64,000 nt of DNA, from assembly GCF_001403875.1 (NCBI RefSeq), contig NZ_LN884299.1, forward strand, positions 1,240,117 to 1,304,116, given 5' to 3'. Of this stretch, positions 38,540 through 47,624 are shown piece after piece. The DNA comes from Paenibacillus ihumii. Lineage in GTDB: Bacteria > Bacillota > Bacilli > Paenibacillales > Paenibacillaceae. Numbering within the stretch: the first letter of the stretch is position 1; each line of letters opens with the position of its first letter. The translations under genes and the position numbers were made by a program. The notes under the pieces are model-generated. The model did no database searches. It saw only the letters and a list, made by a program, of their open reading frames with translations, and had not been told where the DNA came from.

Positions 38540-38589
38540 GCTAATTTTAGGTATGATGGTACATATATATTTGTAGGAGGCATTGTAAA

Positions 38590-38955
38590 ATGGAAAATTG
38601 TTTATTTTGCAAAATCGCAAATGGATCCATTCCTTCAAACAAAGTGTACGAAGACGATACTTTTCTTGTATTCCATGATATTCAGCCCGCGGCGCCGACG
38701 CATGTCCTGGTGATCCCTAAAAAACACATTGCGACGATGAACGATGTAGGGCCCGAGGATTACGCTATGATCGGGGAATTGCACCGGGTGGCTCAGGAAG
38801 CTGCAAAAAAACTGGGCGTTGCCGAAACGGGGTACCGCCTCATTAACAACTGCGGACCGGACAGCGGACAAGCCGTATACCACATCCATTATCATTTGAT
38901 CGGCGGCAGAAAACTCGGGGCGCTTGTTCAAAGTTCCGATTCGCACGCTATCTAA
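38590..38955 (+). CDS. hit: HIT family nucleotide-binding protein
   Basis: Histidine triad protein of 121 aa, hydrolysing or binding purine nucleotide derivatives such as adenosine phosphoramidates. N-terminal CLFCKI has the metal-binding type Cys pair seen in many Bacillota HIT proteins. The active-site motif is visible as HIHYHLIGGR near residue 98. RBS TAGGAGGC, ATG 38590. Preceded by a structured leader with terminator. The C-terminus (ALVQSSDSHAI) is slightly extended. Confidence 0.93.
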   Translation: MENCLFCKIANGSIPSNKVYEDDTFLVFHDIQPAAPTHVLVIPKKHIATMNDVGPEDYAMIGELHRVAQEAAKKLGVAETGYRLINNCGPDSGQAVYHIHYHLIGGRKLGALVQSSDSHAI

Positions 38956-38997
38956 AAATTTAATGGTGAAAATGAAAGATAAAAACTAGGTGTTTGG

Positions 38998-39027
38998 TTG
39001 ACACCCGATTTATTTTTCCCCTATAAT
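38998..39027 (+). promoter_or_regulatory. Strong SigA promoter of rpsU
   Basis: Perfect TTGACA (38998-39003), 18-base spacer, perfect TATAAT (39022-39027). Confidence 0.85.
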
Positions 39028-39085
39028 GAAGAATGATGAACCGTGTTATGCTCTTGGACGGTCTGGTCGGAGGGAGGGAAAACTG

Positions 39086-39259
39086 GTGTCTGAAACTAAA
39101 GTTCGCAAAAACGAGACAATTGATGCTGCACTTCGTCGCTTTAAGCGTTCCATCGCAAAGGATGGCGTATTGGCTGAGGTGAAGAAACGCAAGCATTATG
39201 AAAAGCCAAGCGTAAAGCGCAAGAAAAAGTCCGAGGCTGCTCGTAAGAGAAAGTTTTAG
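39086..39259 (+). CDS. rpsU: Small-subunit ribosomal protein bS21
   Basis: 57 aa, the full length of bS21, a very basic protein of the 30S head/platform region: [21 protein letters not shown] with a Lys/Arg-rich C-terminus [12 protein letters not shown]. The GTG start at 39086 is chosen because GGAGGGAGGG lies 7 bases before it; an in-frame ATG at 39026 overlaps the promoter -10. Co-transcribed with yqeY 15 bases downstream, as in B. subtilis. Confidence 0.96.
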   Translation: MSETKVRKNETIDAALRRFKRSIAKDGVLAEVKKRKHYEKPSVKRKKKSEAARKRKF

Positions 39260-39274
39260 GAGGAATTAGCTACC

Positions 39275-39718
39275 ATGAATCTTAGCGAGCGATTGAACGA
39301 AGATATGAAGCAAGCGATGAAGAGTCAAGACAAGTTCAAACTCTCCACCATTCGAATGGTTCGTGCTACGATCAAGAATCTTGAAATAGATCTGAAAAGA
39401 CCTTTGAACGATAATGAAGTGCTTGATATCCTAAGTCGTGAAATCAAACAGCGCAAAGATGCCCTCCAAGAATTTGAAAAAGCAGGTCGCGATGATCTTG
39501 CTGCAAATGTCAAAGCTGAAGCTGAGATTATTGCCGTATACCTTCCTGAACAGCTTACAGAAGAAGAAATTAAAGTCATTGTACAGCAGACCATCCAGGA
39601 AACCGGTGCTTCTTCGAAGGCGGATATCGGGAAAGTCATGAGTGCGCTAATGCCCAAGGTCAAAGGCCGGGCTGACGGCAAGCTCGTGAATCAAGCGGTT
39701 CAGCAGCTTTTGCAATAA
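39275..39718 (+). CDS. yqeY: GatB/YqeY domain-containing protein
   Basis: 147 aa, a stand-alone YqeY domain related to the C-terminal tRNA-binding tail of GatB amidotransferase. Helical N-terminal half (MKQAMKSQDKFKLSTIRMVRATIKN) and C-terminal three-helix part with SKADIGKVMSALMPKVKGRADGKLVN. Role uncertain. RBS TAGGAGGAATT. Follows rpsU and ends at a perfect terminator. Confidence 0.94.
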   Translation: MNLSERLNEDMKQAMKSQDKFKLSTIRMVRATIKNLEIDLKRPLNDNEVLDILSREIKQRKDALQEFEKAGRDDLAANVKAEAEIIAVYLPEQLTEEEIKVIVQQTIQETGASSKADIGKVMSALMPKVKGRADGKLVNQAVQQLLQ

Positions 39719-39731
39719 CATACGCAAATGA

Positions 39732-39763
39732 ACACCTTCTACGAATGTAGAAGGTGTTTTTTG
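39732..39763 (+). terminator. rpsU-yqeY terminator
   Basis: Perfect 11-bp stem ACACCTTCTAC / GTAGAAGGTGT with GAAT loop, then TTTTT. Confidence 0.95.
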
Positions 39764-39852
39764 TTGTGTGCAGTTTATGCTTTAATGAAGCATGACTGAC
39801 TTCTCTACCTCGTGAAGGAGCAGGAAGGGAAAGCCTTGTGTACGAGTTCCAT

Positions 39853-40055
39853 GAAGGGCTGATGCATTACTGCCATGAGGGGTCTGACGCATTGCTGAGA
39901 TTGCGAGGGTCTGACGCAATACTGGTTTCATGGGAGATAACGCTTACCGATTTCGTGAGGTGTTGACGAATTACTGAGTTCAGGGGAGTTGACGCATTAC
40001 CGAGTTCACGAGGGGGCTAGAACATTTCTAATTTCTTAAGAGACTGTGACGCACC
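39853..40055. repeat. Degenerate ~27-bp tandem repeats
   Basis: About seven or eight units of the form GAGGGGTCTGACGCATTACT plus GAGTTCAT-like ends. Cores include GCTGATGCATTACTG, TCTGACGCATTGCTG, TCTGACGCAATACTG, TTGACGAATTACTG, TTGACGCATTACCG and TGTGACGCACCAC. Unit lengths run from about 24 to 29 bases, and no frame stays open across them. Confidence 0.7.
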
Positions 40056-40177
40056 ACATTTTTTCTCTTGATCGACGAAACTTGAATTTTTGTATACGAT
40101 ACACAGCGTAACCGTGTAACTGCTGCTAATATAAGAGGCACGAGCCCAAACGTTAACCGGATTTCTGAAGATTTATT

Positions 40178-40430
40178 ATAGACAAATTTAGATAATAGTT
40201 GGATTTCTTACAACATTTCTTAAGTATGCGGGCAAATAGACGAGTAAATGGATTGGCTTCCCTGCAAATAAATTGTTAATTCTGACGGGTAACAGACGAA
40301 TAGTGCTTTTCGTGCAATTAACTCTTAATTCAACGGATGAATAGATAATTAATTGGAACGCTTGCAATTAAATTCATAATTCTAAGAATGAACAGACATT
40401 TAATTGGATTCCTTGTATTTAAAATCAGGA
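40178..40430. repeat. Degenerate ~50-bp A+T-rich tandem repeats
   Basis: Four to five imperfect units following the order (A/G)ATAGAC.A - TAATTGGATT - CTTGCAA.TAAATT - TTAATTCT. Examples are CAAATAGACGAGTAAATGG, GTAACAGACGAATAGTGC, GAATAGATAATTAATTGG and GAACAGACATTTAATTGG. It is separate from the G+C-richer array before it. Confidence 0.6.
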
Positions 40431-40578
40431 TCAAAGGCTTGTAAATCAAAAATCGGTCATTTAGATGAATGAAATACAGTTATTATAGCGCAGCAGTGAC
40501 CAAGGATTCAAATAGACGCATTTAACGGTTCAACCCCCTAAGTTTGGACACTTTCCACATCATACTTAGGAAATCACA

Positions 40579-41505
40579 TTATAGCGCAATTTTCTTTGGG
40601 TTAATCAAGCCCGCGGTGACTAAACGCAAGTATTCCTTGGGCGGCCAATCGTAGAGACTGCCGTGGATGCGTTCTGTGTTGTAGTATCGAATAAATCGGT
40701 CGACCACTGCAAAAGCCTCTTCGTAGGTTTCAAAACAATTCCGCTGGTAGCATTCTTGCTCTACAATGCTGTGGTACGACTCAATAAAAGCATTCTTGTT
40801 TGGCGTTTGGTTGGGGATCCTTTCATGCTCTAACCCCGCTTGCTCGCAAAAGGCATGGAACGCTTTGCTAATGAACTGCGGCCCATTATCCGTCCGGATC
40901 ACCAACTTGTGTTCTTGTTCGTGGATTCTACGTTTAAAAAGCGCCTTCTGGATCGTACGCAAAATGTCTTCTGTGCTGCAGACCTTTCCACGGTAATGGG
41001 CGACAATGCTCCGGTCAAACACGTCAATGATGCTGGCCAGGTAGAAATGTCGGCGTTTGCCGGCTACGTAACCATACTTAATATCCATTTGCCATAGCTG
41101 GTTTGGTCCGCTCACAATACGGTTATTGGCGAGCTTTTTAGGTACGGGGTTTTTCAACTCTCGCTGTGGATGGAGAATCCCCATTTCTTTGCAGAGACGG
41201 TAGGTCTTCTTTTTGTTAATAATTAGCCGGTATTTTCGCCGCAACAACGTCGTCAGCTTCCGATAGCCGAAGGCAGCGTTAAGGCCTTGAATCAAGCGTC
41301 TGAGGTATCCTTTAATGCGAGCATCTCCTACCTTTTTTCCATCCTTGTCATAGGAGAAGCCTGGAACAGGCCGACCGCTGCTGACTGGCTGCTGGCGTTC
41401 AGGATGCTTTAGGCGATAGTAGTAACTTGAACGTGGGACTCCACATAGAAGGAGCACCTTTTGAACGGGATACCCTTGCTGAATCCAATAGATAGCTACT
41501 TCCAA
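40579..41505 (-). CDS. IS3-family transposase OrfB (integrase core)
   Basis: 308 aa DDE transposase. An N-terminal HTH_21-like segment (YGYRKLTTLLRRKYRLIINKKKTYRLCKEMGI) is followed by the rve core with MDIKYG (first Asp), RTDNGPQF (second Asp) and NAFIESYHSIVEQE (Glu). The TTG start at 41505 is formal only. Expression is expected as an OrfAB fusion by -1 frameshifting at the A9 run (41515-41523 on this strand) in the end of orfA. All catalytic residues are intact. Confidence 0.92.
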   Translation of the reverse strand: MEVAIYWIQQGYPVQKVLLLCGVPRSSYYYRLKHPERQQPVSSGRPVPGFSYDKDGKKVGDARIKGYLRRLIQGLNAAFGYRKLTTLLRRKYRLIINKKKTYRLCKEMGILHPQRELKNPVPKKLANNRIVSGPNQLWQMDIKYGYVAGKRRHFYLASIIDVFDRSIVAHYRGKVCSTEDILRTIQKALFKRRIHEQEHKLVIRTDNGPQFISKAFHAFCEQAGLEHERIPNQTPNKNAFIESYHSIVEQECYQRNCFETYEEAFAVVDRFIRYYNTERIHGSLYDWPPKEYLRLVTAGLINPKKIAL

Positions 41506-41873
41506 TCGGGATACTTTTTTTTTACCAGGTCTCGTAGAATGCTGTTCTCGAGCTCTTTTTCGCCTAGTAGCTTCATGGCATCGTTGTATTTCTTCTCTAG
41601 TTCCTTGAAATTGGCTGCATCCTGCTTCATTTTTTCTGCATCGTTTTGCTTCTTTTTCATAAGGTCACCCACCTCATCTTGATACTGGCGAACCCACTGG
41701 CTTAACGTTCTAGGAGACATTCCATGCTTCCGGGCTACTATCTCCGTCCGATAACCCGAGAGCACCTCTACCACAAGCTCCTTCTTCGTTTCATTGGGGC
41801 ACCTAAATCGTCTTTTCATGGATTCTAACTCCTCACTCATTTTAGTGTATCTGAGGTGGATTAGAGTGTCCAA
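41496..41873 (-). CDS. IS3-family OrfA (helix-turn-helix)
   Basis: 125 aa. A helix-turn-helix of the HTH_Tnp_1 type (ELVVEVLSGYRTEIVARKHGMSPRTLSQWVRQYQ) is followed by a leucine-zipper-like coiled coil (MKQDAANFKELEKKYNDAMKLL). It ends RDLVKKKYPDWK just after the A9 slippery run that leads into OrfB. The DNA-binding domain presumably recognises the element's ends. Confidence 0.9.
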   Translation of the reverse strand: MDTLIHLRYTKMSEELESMKRRFRCPNETKKELVVEVLSGYRTEIVARKHGMSPRTLSQWVRQYQDEVGDLMKKKQNDAEKMKQDAANFKELEKKYNDAMKLLGEKELENSILRDLVKKKYPDWK

Positions 41874-41929
41874 TTGGATTAGGGGGCTAAATAGTTAATC
41901 CATTTAAATTCTAACCGGCACTGGACCTC

Positions 41930-42185
41930 AACCAATTTCCAACCATACCAATTTCCAACCATACCAATCTCCAACCGTACCAGACCTCAACCATACCAAT
42001 CCAACCGTACTAAGCTCCAGCGAGCCAGACTCCAACCATGCTAGACTCCAACCATACCAAACTCCAGCCGAGCCAGACTCCAGCCGAGCCAGACTCCAAT
42101 CATACCAAACTCCAGCCGAGCCAAACTCCCACTGTGCCAGAACCCAATCCGCACCCAACTCCAAATCCGCACCAAACGCCAAACA
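41930..42185. repeat. Degenerate 15-17-bp tandem repeats
   Basis: About fifteen units such as AACCATACCAATTTCC, AACCATACCAATCTCC, AACCGTACCAGACCTC, AACCATACCAAACTCC and AGCCGAGCCAGACTCC (twice in a row). The minus strand happens to stay open across the array and would encode a Trp/Leu/Gly/Ser repeat peptide. No good ribosome-binding site was seen, and I treat it as non-coding. Confidence 0.75.
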
Positions 42186-42306
42186 GCACCTGAAAAAGAG
42201 GTTTCTGCTAAAACAGCCAAGCCCGCTCTGCCCTTTTTGCTTCGGGTTTCATAAATTCATCCCGGGGCGCATATTTTGTAGGGTAGAGGAAGGAGGGTTG
42301 CCTCAA

Positions 42307-42594
42307 ATGAGCCGGCTATCACGGAAAATTCGCAAATGGGCGGTCGATGCGCTCGACCTGCCGGGGGATCTCGTATTCGATCTACCGAGGCTCACCATGA
42401 TCGGCAGCAAGCAGCTGTTGATAGAGAACCACCGGGGGGTGGTTCACTTCTCGCCGGAGGAGCTTCAGCTTGAGCTGAAGCAAGGAATACTGACGGTGGA
42501 GGGCGCAGAGCTTGTGATCAAGGCAATCATGCCTGAGGAGGTCATTATTGAAGGCCGGATTTCCGGCATTAAATATCAGGGAGTAGAGGAGTGA
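42307..42594 (+). CDS. yqfC: Sporulation protein YqfC
   Basis: 95 aa, YabP/YqfC family: LPGDLVFDLPRLTMIGSKQLLIENHRGVVHFSPEELQL. YqfC is expressed in the mother cell during sporulation in B. subtilis and pairs with YqfD. The start is ATG 42307 because AAGGAGGG (42290-42296) is 10 bases upstream; TTG 42298 is too close to that site. The yqfD start follows after 6 bases. Confidence 0.92.
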   Translation: MSRLSRKIRKWAVDALDLPGDLVFDLPRLTMIGSKQLLIENHRGVVHFSPEELQLELKQGILTVEGAELVIKAIMPEEVIIEGRISGIKYQGVEE

Positions 42595-42600
42595 ACCCGC

Positions 42601-43782
42601 GTGAAATCATCTGTCTTATCCCGACTGCGCGGCAGCGTGACGATCGTTGTCCGCGGCGAGCATCTCGAGAGGCTGATTAATGAGCTGGCGAAGGAAGGCA
42701 TAGAGATTTGGAATGTGCGCTCCCTCCCGGAGCGGAAAATGGAGATGAATGTCCACCTAAGCGATTATTTCTCCCTCCGCCCGCTGCTGAAGAGGACAGG
42801 CTGCAGGATGTCCGTCAAGCGCCGCAGCGGCATGCCTTTTATGCTCGCCAGATTATGGCGCCGCAAAATTTTTATCGCCGGCTTTCTCCTGTTTATCGCC
42901 ATTATGTTTGCCCTCTCCTCCCTAGTATGGGATATTGAAGTACAGGGTAATGACAAAATTTCGACGGAAGACGTGCTGCACGCTGCCCGCGAAGAAGGGA
43001 TTTACCCTTTTCAATGGATATTCCGCTTGCAAAAACAGGACAAGTTATCGGCGGAGCTTACGCGCAGGCTGGCCGGAACGTCCTGGGTCGGCGTATCCCG
43101 CAGCGGGACGCGCATCACAATCCAGGTCGTCGAGGCCACCCGCCCCAAGGAACAGGAGCTGCGCAGCCCCAGCCATCTTGTCAGCAGCTTTGATGCCGTG
43201 ATTACGCATATTTATGCCGAACGGGGACAGCTGGAAGTGAAGAAGCATGACCGGGTCAGGAAGGGGCAGGTGCTCATTGCCGGTATCCAGGGCAACGGCT
43301 ATGTGGTGGCCAAGGGGGAAATCAAGGGAATCGTCTGGCATGAATATGACATCGAAGTGCCTGTCGTCAGGAAGCAGAAGGTCTACACCGGGGAAAAAAA
43401 GGAAAGGGGTTATTTGTTCTTTGGCAAAACCGCTATCCAGATTACCGGCTACGGCAGCCCGGGCTTTGCTGAATTCCAAATCCTGAGCGAGCTTGATCCG
43501 CTGAGCTGGCGCAGCTGGAAGCTGCCGGTTGGCTGGATGAGCGAGAAGCTGCTGGAGACGACGGAAATCCAGCTAAAGCTTTCAGCCCGGCAGGCGAAGC
43601 AAGACGGGATCGACAGGGCTGTACGGGATATTTATGCGAAGCATGGCATCGAATCGAAAATTGTCAGTCAAAAAATTTTGCATGAGAAGACAGACAATGG
43701 TAAAGTTTATATGAAAGTGCTTTTTGAAGTAGAGCAAAATATAGCGGAGGAACTTCCGATAGTATACGATCAAGGAGAATGA
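42601..43782 (+). CDS. yqfD: Sporulation protein YqfD
   Basis: 393 aa membrane protein of the stage IV sporulation YqfD family. A cytoplasmic N-terminal third is followed by one transmembrane helix (about residues 91-111, IFIAGFLLFIAIMFALSSLV) and a large external domain with an FtsQ/POTRA-like start (VQGNDKISTEDVLHAAREEGI). Needed for normal sporulation in Bacillus; molecular role unclear. GTG start at 42601. First of a long housekeeping run reaching sigA. Confidence 0.93.
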   Translation: MKSSVLSRLRGSVTIVVRGEHLERLINELAKEGIEIWNVRSLPERKMEMNVHLSDYFSLRPLLKRTGCRMSVKRRSGMPFMLARLWRRKIFIAGFLLFIAIMFALSSLVWDIEVQGNDKISTEDVLHAAREEGIYPFQWIFRLQKQDKLSAELTRRLAGTSWVGVSRSGTRITIQVVEATRPKEQELRSPSHLVSSFDAVITHIYAERGQLEVKKHDRVRKGQVLIAGIQGNGYVVAKGEIKGIVWHEYDIEVPVVRKQKVYTGEKKERGYLFFGKTAIQITGYGSPGFAEFQILSELDPLSWRSWKLPVGWMSEKLLETTEIQLKLSARQAKQDGIDRAVRDIYAKHGIESKIVSQKILHEKTDNGKVYMKVLFEVEQNIAEELPIVYDQGE

Positions 43783-43788
43783 GTCTAT

Positions 43789-44760
43789 TTGTCAGAACAA
43801 ATTTCGCATACAAAAATTACATTGCAAAGTGCATCTGAAGGATTATCGTTATTCGGTCCGCAGGATTCTTTCCTGAAGCTTGTCGAGAGAAATCTGAATG
43901 CAGGGATCGTCCTGCGGGAGTCGGAAATATCGATTCGCGGTGAAGCCCGCCAGGTGGAGATGGTCCAGCAACTGTTCGAGGTTCTGCTGGAGCTGATCCG
44001 CAACGGCTACATTCTGACGGAGAGAGATGTGAACTACGCCATCGATCTGGCGAAGGAGCTTCGCGCCGATCAGTTGCTGGATCTGTACAAGGGCGAAATT
44101 GCCGTCACCTACCGGGGCAAGCCGATTCGTGTAAAGACGATCGGACAGAAGCACTATGTAACGACGATCAAGAAGCGCGACATCGTATTTGGCGTCGGTC
44201 CGGCGGGGACAGGGAAAACCTACCTGGCGGTCGTCCTCGCGATTACAGCGCTGAAGGAAGGCACGGTTAAACGGATTATCCTTACGCGGCCTGCGGTTGA
44301 AGCGGGGGAGAACCTCGGCTTCCTGCCGGGCGATTTGCAGGAGAAGGTGGATCCTTACTTACGTCCTCTGTACGATGCTTTATATGATGTCATGGGGCCT
44401 GAGCAGACGGCCAAGGCTTTGGAGCGCGGCCTCATCGAGATTGCCCCGCTAGCGTATATGCGCGGCCGGACGCTTGACGATTCCTTCATTATTTTGGACG
44501 AGGCCCAGAATACGACGCCGGAGCAGATGAAGATGTTCCTGACGAGGCTCGGCTTCGGCTCGAAGATGGTCATTACCGGCGACGTAACGCAAATCGATTT
44601 GCCAAAAGGCAAGAAGTCCGGGCTCATCGAAGCGAAGAATATTCTTCAGGAGATCGAAGAAATCGGGTTTGTCTATTTTGCGGAATCCGACGTTGTGCGC
44701 CATTCGCTTGTACAGAAAATTATCGTTGCTTATGACCGTGCTGCTGAAAATCAGGGTTAA
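43789..44760 (+). CDS. phoH: PhoH family ATPase
   Basis: 323 aa PhoH-like protein (B. subtilis PhoH/YqfE). Walker A GPAGTGKT near residue 141, LTRPAVEAGENLGFLPGDLQEK, Walker B FIILDEAQN, and a helicase superfamily I-like core. PhoH proteins are RNA- or nucleotide-linked ATPases found near ybeY, as here. A TTG start at 43789, with CAAGGAGAATGAG upstream, is the best candidate; it lies 6 bases after yqfD. Confidence 0.95.
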   Translation: MSEQISHTKITLQSASEGLSLFGPQDSFLKLVERNLNAGIVLRESEISIRGEARQVEMVQQLFEVLLELIRNGYILTERDVNYAIDLAKELRADQLLDLYKGEIAVTYRGKPIRVKTIGQKHYVTTIKKRDIVFGVGPAGTGKTYLAVVLAITALKEGTVKRIILTRPAVEAGENLGFLPGDLQEKVDPYLRPLYDALYDVMGPEQTAKALERGLIEIAPLAYMRGRTLDDSFIILDEAQNTTPEQMKMFLTRLGFGSKMVITGDVTQIDLPKGKKSGLIEAKNILQEIEEIGFVYFAESDVVRHSLVQKIIVAYDRAAENQG

Positions 44761-44866
44761 TCCGACCAGCTTGGAAACCTGCTGTCATACCAATCATAGT
44801 CTCGCCGCTACTCTATATGCTTAATAAAAGGTTGCCGGGCTTAAATTTTTCAGGAGGGCTGTCACT

Positions 44867-47152
44867 ATGACCTCAAACGAAATGCAAAAAGGTAAAATGC
44901 TGCAATCCCGAACAGCCGGATGGAAACATAGCGTATCTGTACGCTATGTTCTGTTTGCGCTGCTCATTATTATGTTCTATGCCAGTCTTGCGCCCAAGCT
45001 GCTCCCAGAGACTTATGATATTGCCGTCGGGCTGCCCAGCGATAAGGAAATCCTGGCTCCCATGGATATTCCCGATACCAAGGCTACGCTGAAGGCCCAG
45101 GAGGAAGCGGCCGAGAAAGTAGGACAAGTCTATACGATCTTGCCGCTGCGCAACGAGGTGCTCGTCGGCCAAATGCTTGATCGGATTTTCCGTCTCAACC
45201 AGGATGATCAGGTGTCGACCCAGGACAAGATCCAAATTTATCGCGAGGAGCTGCCGCAAAGGGCGCATGATCATATCCAGAATTTTATCCGGAACAACCG
45301 AAACTCACCCAACTATTCAGAGAAGCTGTTCCAGGAAGTCAACGAGCGGATCAGCGAACAGGCTTATCATATTTCGGAAGAGACGTTTATCAAAATCCCG
45401 AGGCTGACGCCGGAGGATATCAATGAAATGAAGCCTGTGGCAGCGGATATCGTCGCGCGGCTGACGACGGACCAGATCGTGGATGCCCAGACGGCGCGCG
45501 CCAAGGTTGCGGAGCTGGTGAGCACGAGCTCGCTAAGCAAGCGCGTATCCCGCGAGGTCGTTCAGGAGCTGGCCCGGCTTGCGATTACGGCTAACAAGTT
45601 CTATGACGAGGAAGCGACCAAAGCGGCCAAGGTCGAGGCGCGAGAGAACACGCCTACCGTATTCATCAAGCAGGGGGATGTACTGGTGCAAAAGGGGGAG
45701 AAAATCACCCCGGAAATGTATTCCTTGCTGGAGAAGAACGGACTGCTCAAGGATGAGGTGAACTATTGGCCGCAATTCGGCCTGATCATTCTGTCTTCGC
45801 TGCTGGCAGCAGGCCTGATTATGTATATCCGCCAGTCGGAAGGCGTGAGCCGCTTCAAGTATAATAATGCGCAGTTCGTCATGCTGCTGCTGATCATTTT
45901 GATCACGATCCTGTCGATGCATGTGGTCAACATTGTGCAAAATGAACAGCGTCCCTATATCGGCTACATTGCGCCCATCGCTGTGGGGGCCATGCTGATT
46001 ACGCTGCTGCTTGACATGTCATTGGCATATATTTGCTCTATATTGTTCAGTATATTGGCCAGCATTATTCTTAATGTGCATAAAGGGCAAATTTTCGATT
46101 TCCAATTCGGATTTTTCGCTGTCGTCATTTCTTTTGCGGCTATATTCGCGATCCATCGGGCCAGCCAGCGCTCAACGCTGCTGAAGGCCGGAATTATGAT
46201 CACGCTGTTCGGCTCGCTGGCGGTGTTTACGCTCATTCTGGTTGATAATAATGGCTGGACGGAATCCAGCACGCTTTATGCGGTCGGCTTTGCCGTTGCG
46301 GGCGGACTGCTGACGACGATCCTCGTCATCGGGCTAATGCCGTTCTTCGAGGTTACCTTCGGCATTCTGTCGGCGTTGAAGCTGGTGGAGCTGTCCAATC
46401 CGAACCACCCGCTTCTGCGCAAGCTGCTGACGGAGACGCCGGGAACGTATCATCACAGCGTCATGGTCGGCAATTTGTCCGAGGCGGCGGCGGAGGCCAT
46501 CGGCGCCAACGGTCTGCTGTGCCGGGTAGGCTCTTATTATCATGATATTGGCAAGACCAAGCGGCCGAGCTATTTCATAGAGAACCAGAACAATATGGAG
46601 AATCCGCATGATTTTATCGATCCCAAGCTGAGCAAATCGATTATCATCGCGCATGCCCGCGACGGGGCTGAGATGCAGAAGGATTATAAACTGCCGAAGC
46701 CGATCCGCGACATTGCGGAGCAGCATCACGGGACGACCTTCCTGCATTATTTTTATCACAAGGCGTTGAAATTGGCTGAGGAGCAGGGGATAGAGCCTGA
46801 CTTCACGGAGGAGGATTTCCGTTACCCGGGGCCGAAGGCCCAGTCGAAGGAGGCGGCGATCGTCGGTATCGCCGACAGTGTGGAGGCCGCAGTCCGCTCT
46901 TTGCGCAAGCCTACCGTAGAACAGGTAGAGACGATGATTGAGAAGATCATCAAAAGCCGCCTCGACGACCATCAGTTCAATGAATGCGACTTGACGATGA
47001 GAGAGCTGGATGTCATTGCCCAGACGCTGAAAGAGACGGTAATGGGGATTTTCCATTCGCGGATCGAATATCCTGAGGAAATCAAGAAAGCAGCTCATGA
47101 AGAGAAAGACGGGGGGCAGGAAGGCCATGGCACTACAGCTCGAGTGCAATAA
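44867..47152 (+). CDS. pgpH: HD-domain cyclic-di-AMP phosphodiesterase PgpH/YqfF
   Basis: 761 aa membrane phosphodiesterase that hydrolyses c-di-AMP to pApA. Order: N-terminal transmembrane helix (residues about 25-45), a long extracytoplasmic 7TMR-HDED domain to about residue 295, seven hydrophobic segments, then the cytoplasmic HD domain with HHS near 528 and the HD pair in YYHDIGK near 557. RBS CAGGAGGG, ATG 44867. Lies between phoH and ybeY as yqfF does in B. subtilis. Confidence 0.95.
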   Translation: MTSNEMQKGKMLQSRTAGWKHSVSVRYVLFALLIIMFYASLAPKLLPETYDIAVGLPSDKEILAPMDIPDTKATLKAQEEAAEKVGQVYTILPLRNEVLVGQMLDRIFRLNQDDQVSTQDKIQIYREELPQRAHDHIQNFIRNNRNSPNYSEKLFQEVNERISEQAYHISEETFIKIPRLTPEDINEMKPVAADIVARLTTDQIVDAQTARAKVAELVSTSSLSKRVSREVVQELARLAITANKFYDEEATKAAKVEARENTPTVFIKQGDVLVQKGEKITPEMYSLLEKNGLLKDEVNYWPQFGLIILSSLLAAGLIMYIRQSEGVSRFKYNNAQFVMLLLIILITILSMHVVNIVQNEQRPYIGYIAPIAVGAMLITLLLDMSLAYICSILFSILASIILNVHKGQIFDFQFGFFAVVISFAAIFAIHRASQRSTLLKAGIMITLFGSLAVFTLILVDNNGWTESSTLYAVGFAVAGGLLTTILVIGLMPFFEVTFGILSALKLVELSNPNHPLLRKLLTETPGTYHHSVMVGNLSEAAAEAIGANGLLCRVGSYYHDIGKTKRPSYFIENQNNMENPHDFIDPKLSKSIIIAHARDGAEMQKDYKLPKPIRDIAEQHHGTTFLHYFYHKALKLAEEQGIEPDFTEEDFRYPGPKAQSKEAAIVGIADSVEAAVRSLRKPTVEQVETMIEKIIKSRLDDHQFNECDLTMRELDVIAQTLKETVMGIFHSRIEYPEEIKKAAHEEKDGGQEGHGTTARVQ

Positions 47153-47624
47153 CGAGCAAGAAATCATCGAAATCGGGGAAGATTTAATAGAGCTATTGAA
47201 TGTATTGCTGCAAAAAGCCGGAGAGGCCGAAGGCATCACAGAAGGCGAGGTAGCTCTGACCTTCGTGACTGACGAGGAAATTCACGAGCTTAACCGCGAA
47301 TACCGGGGAATCGACCGGCCGACTGATGTGCTCTCCTTTGCCATGAACGAATCGGTGGAGGAGGAGCAGGAGATCGTTTACGAGCTCGAAGAGGGCGAAG
47401 AGCTTGAAGGATTGAACGACATGCTGGGGGATATTATTATCTCGGCAGAGACAGCGAAGGCCCAAAGCGAAGAATACGGCCATTCCCTTGAGCGGGAGAT
47501 CGGATTTTTGTTCGTTCATGGCTTCTTGCACCTGCTCGGCTATGATCATCAGGATGAGGCGAGCGAGGCGGAAATGATGGGCAAGCAGGAAGCTGTTCTG
47601 GCTCAGGCAGGGCTAACCCGCTAA
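47127..47624 (+). CDS. ybeY: rRNA maturation endoribonuclease YbeY
   Basis: 165 aa zinc-dependent endoribonuclease acting in 16S rRNA 3'-end maturation and ribosome quality control. The metal motif is visible as [11 protein letters not shown] near residue 131, and RPTDVLSF near residue 63. An acidic insertion ([18 protein letters not shown]) lies between them. Start ATG 47127 after GGAAGG; overlaps pgpH by 26 bases. Stop TAATG overlaps the dgkA start. Confidence 0.95.
   Translation: MALQLECNNEQEIIEIGEDLIELLNVLLQKAGEAEGITEGEVALTFVTDEEIHELNREYRGIDRPTDVLSFAMNESVEEEQEIVYELEEGEELEGLNDMLGDIIISAETAKAQSEEYGHSLEREIGFLFVHGFLHLLGYDHQDEASEAEMMGKQEAVLAQAGLTR

Larger units (their letters stand above)
40534..41886 (-). 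mobile_element. IS3-family insertion sequence
   Basis: Two overlapping minus-strand frames (OrfA, OrfB) lie between related ends: CCCCCTAAGTTTGGACACT at 40534 and, as complement, CCCCCTAATCCAATTGGACAC ending at 41886. The ends differ by a 3-base gap, and no clear target duplication is visible, so boundaries are approximate. The element lies between two different degenerate repeat arrays. Confidence 0.75.

Noticed and set aside
39853..40055. CRISPR array
   Set aside because: Units are tandem, diverged and without distinct spacers; no cas genes nearby.
41928..42182. 84-codon minus-strand ORF rich in Trp, Leu, Gly and Ser
   Set aside because: It is the by-product of a 15-17-bp tandem array with strand-biased composition; no convincing ribosome-binding site.
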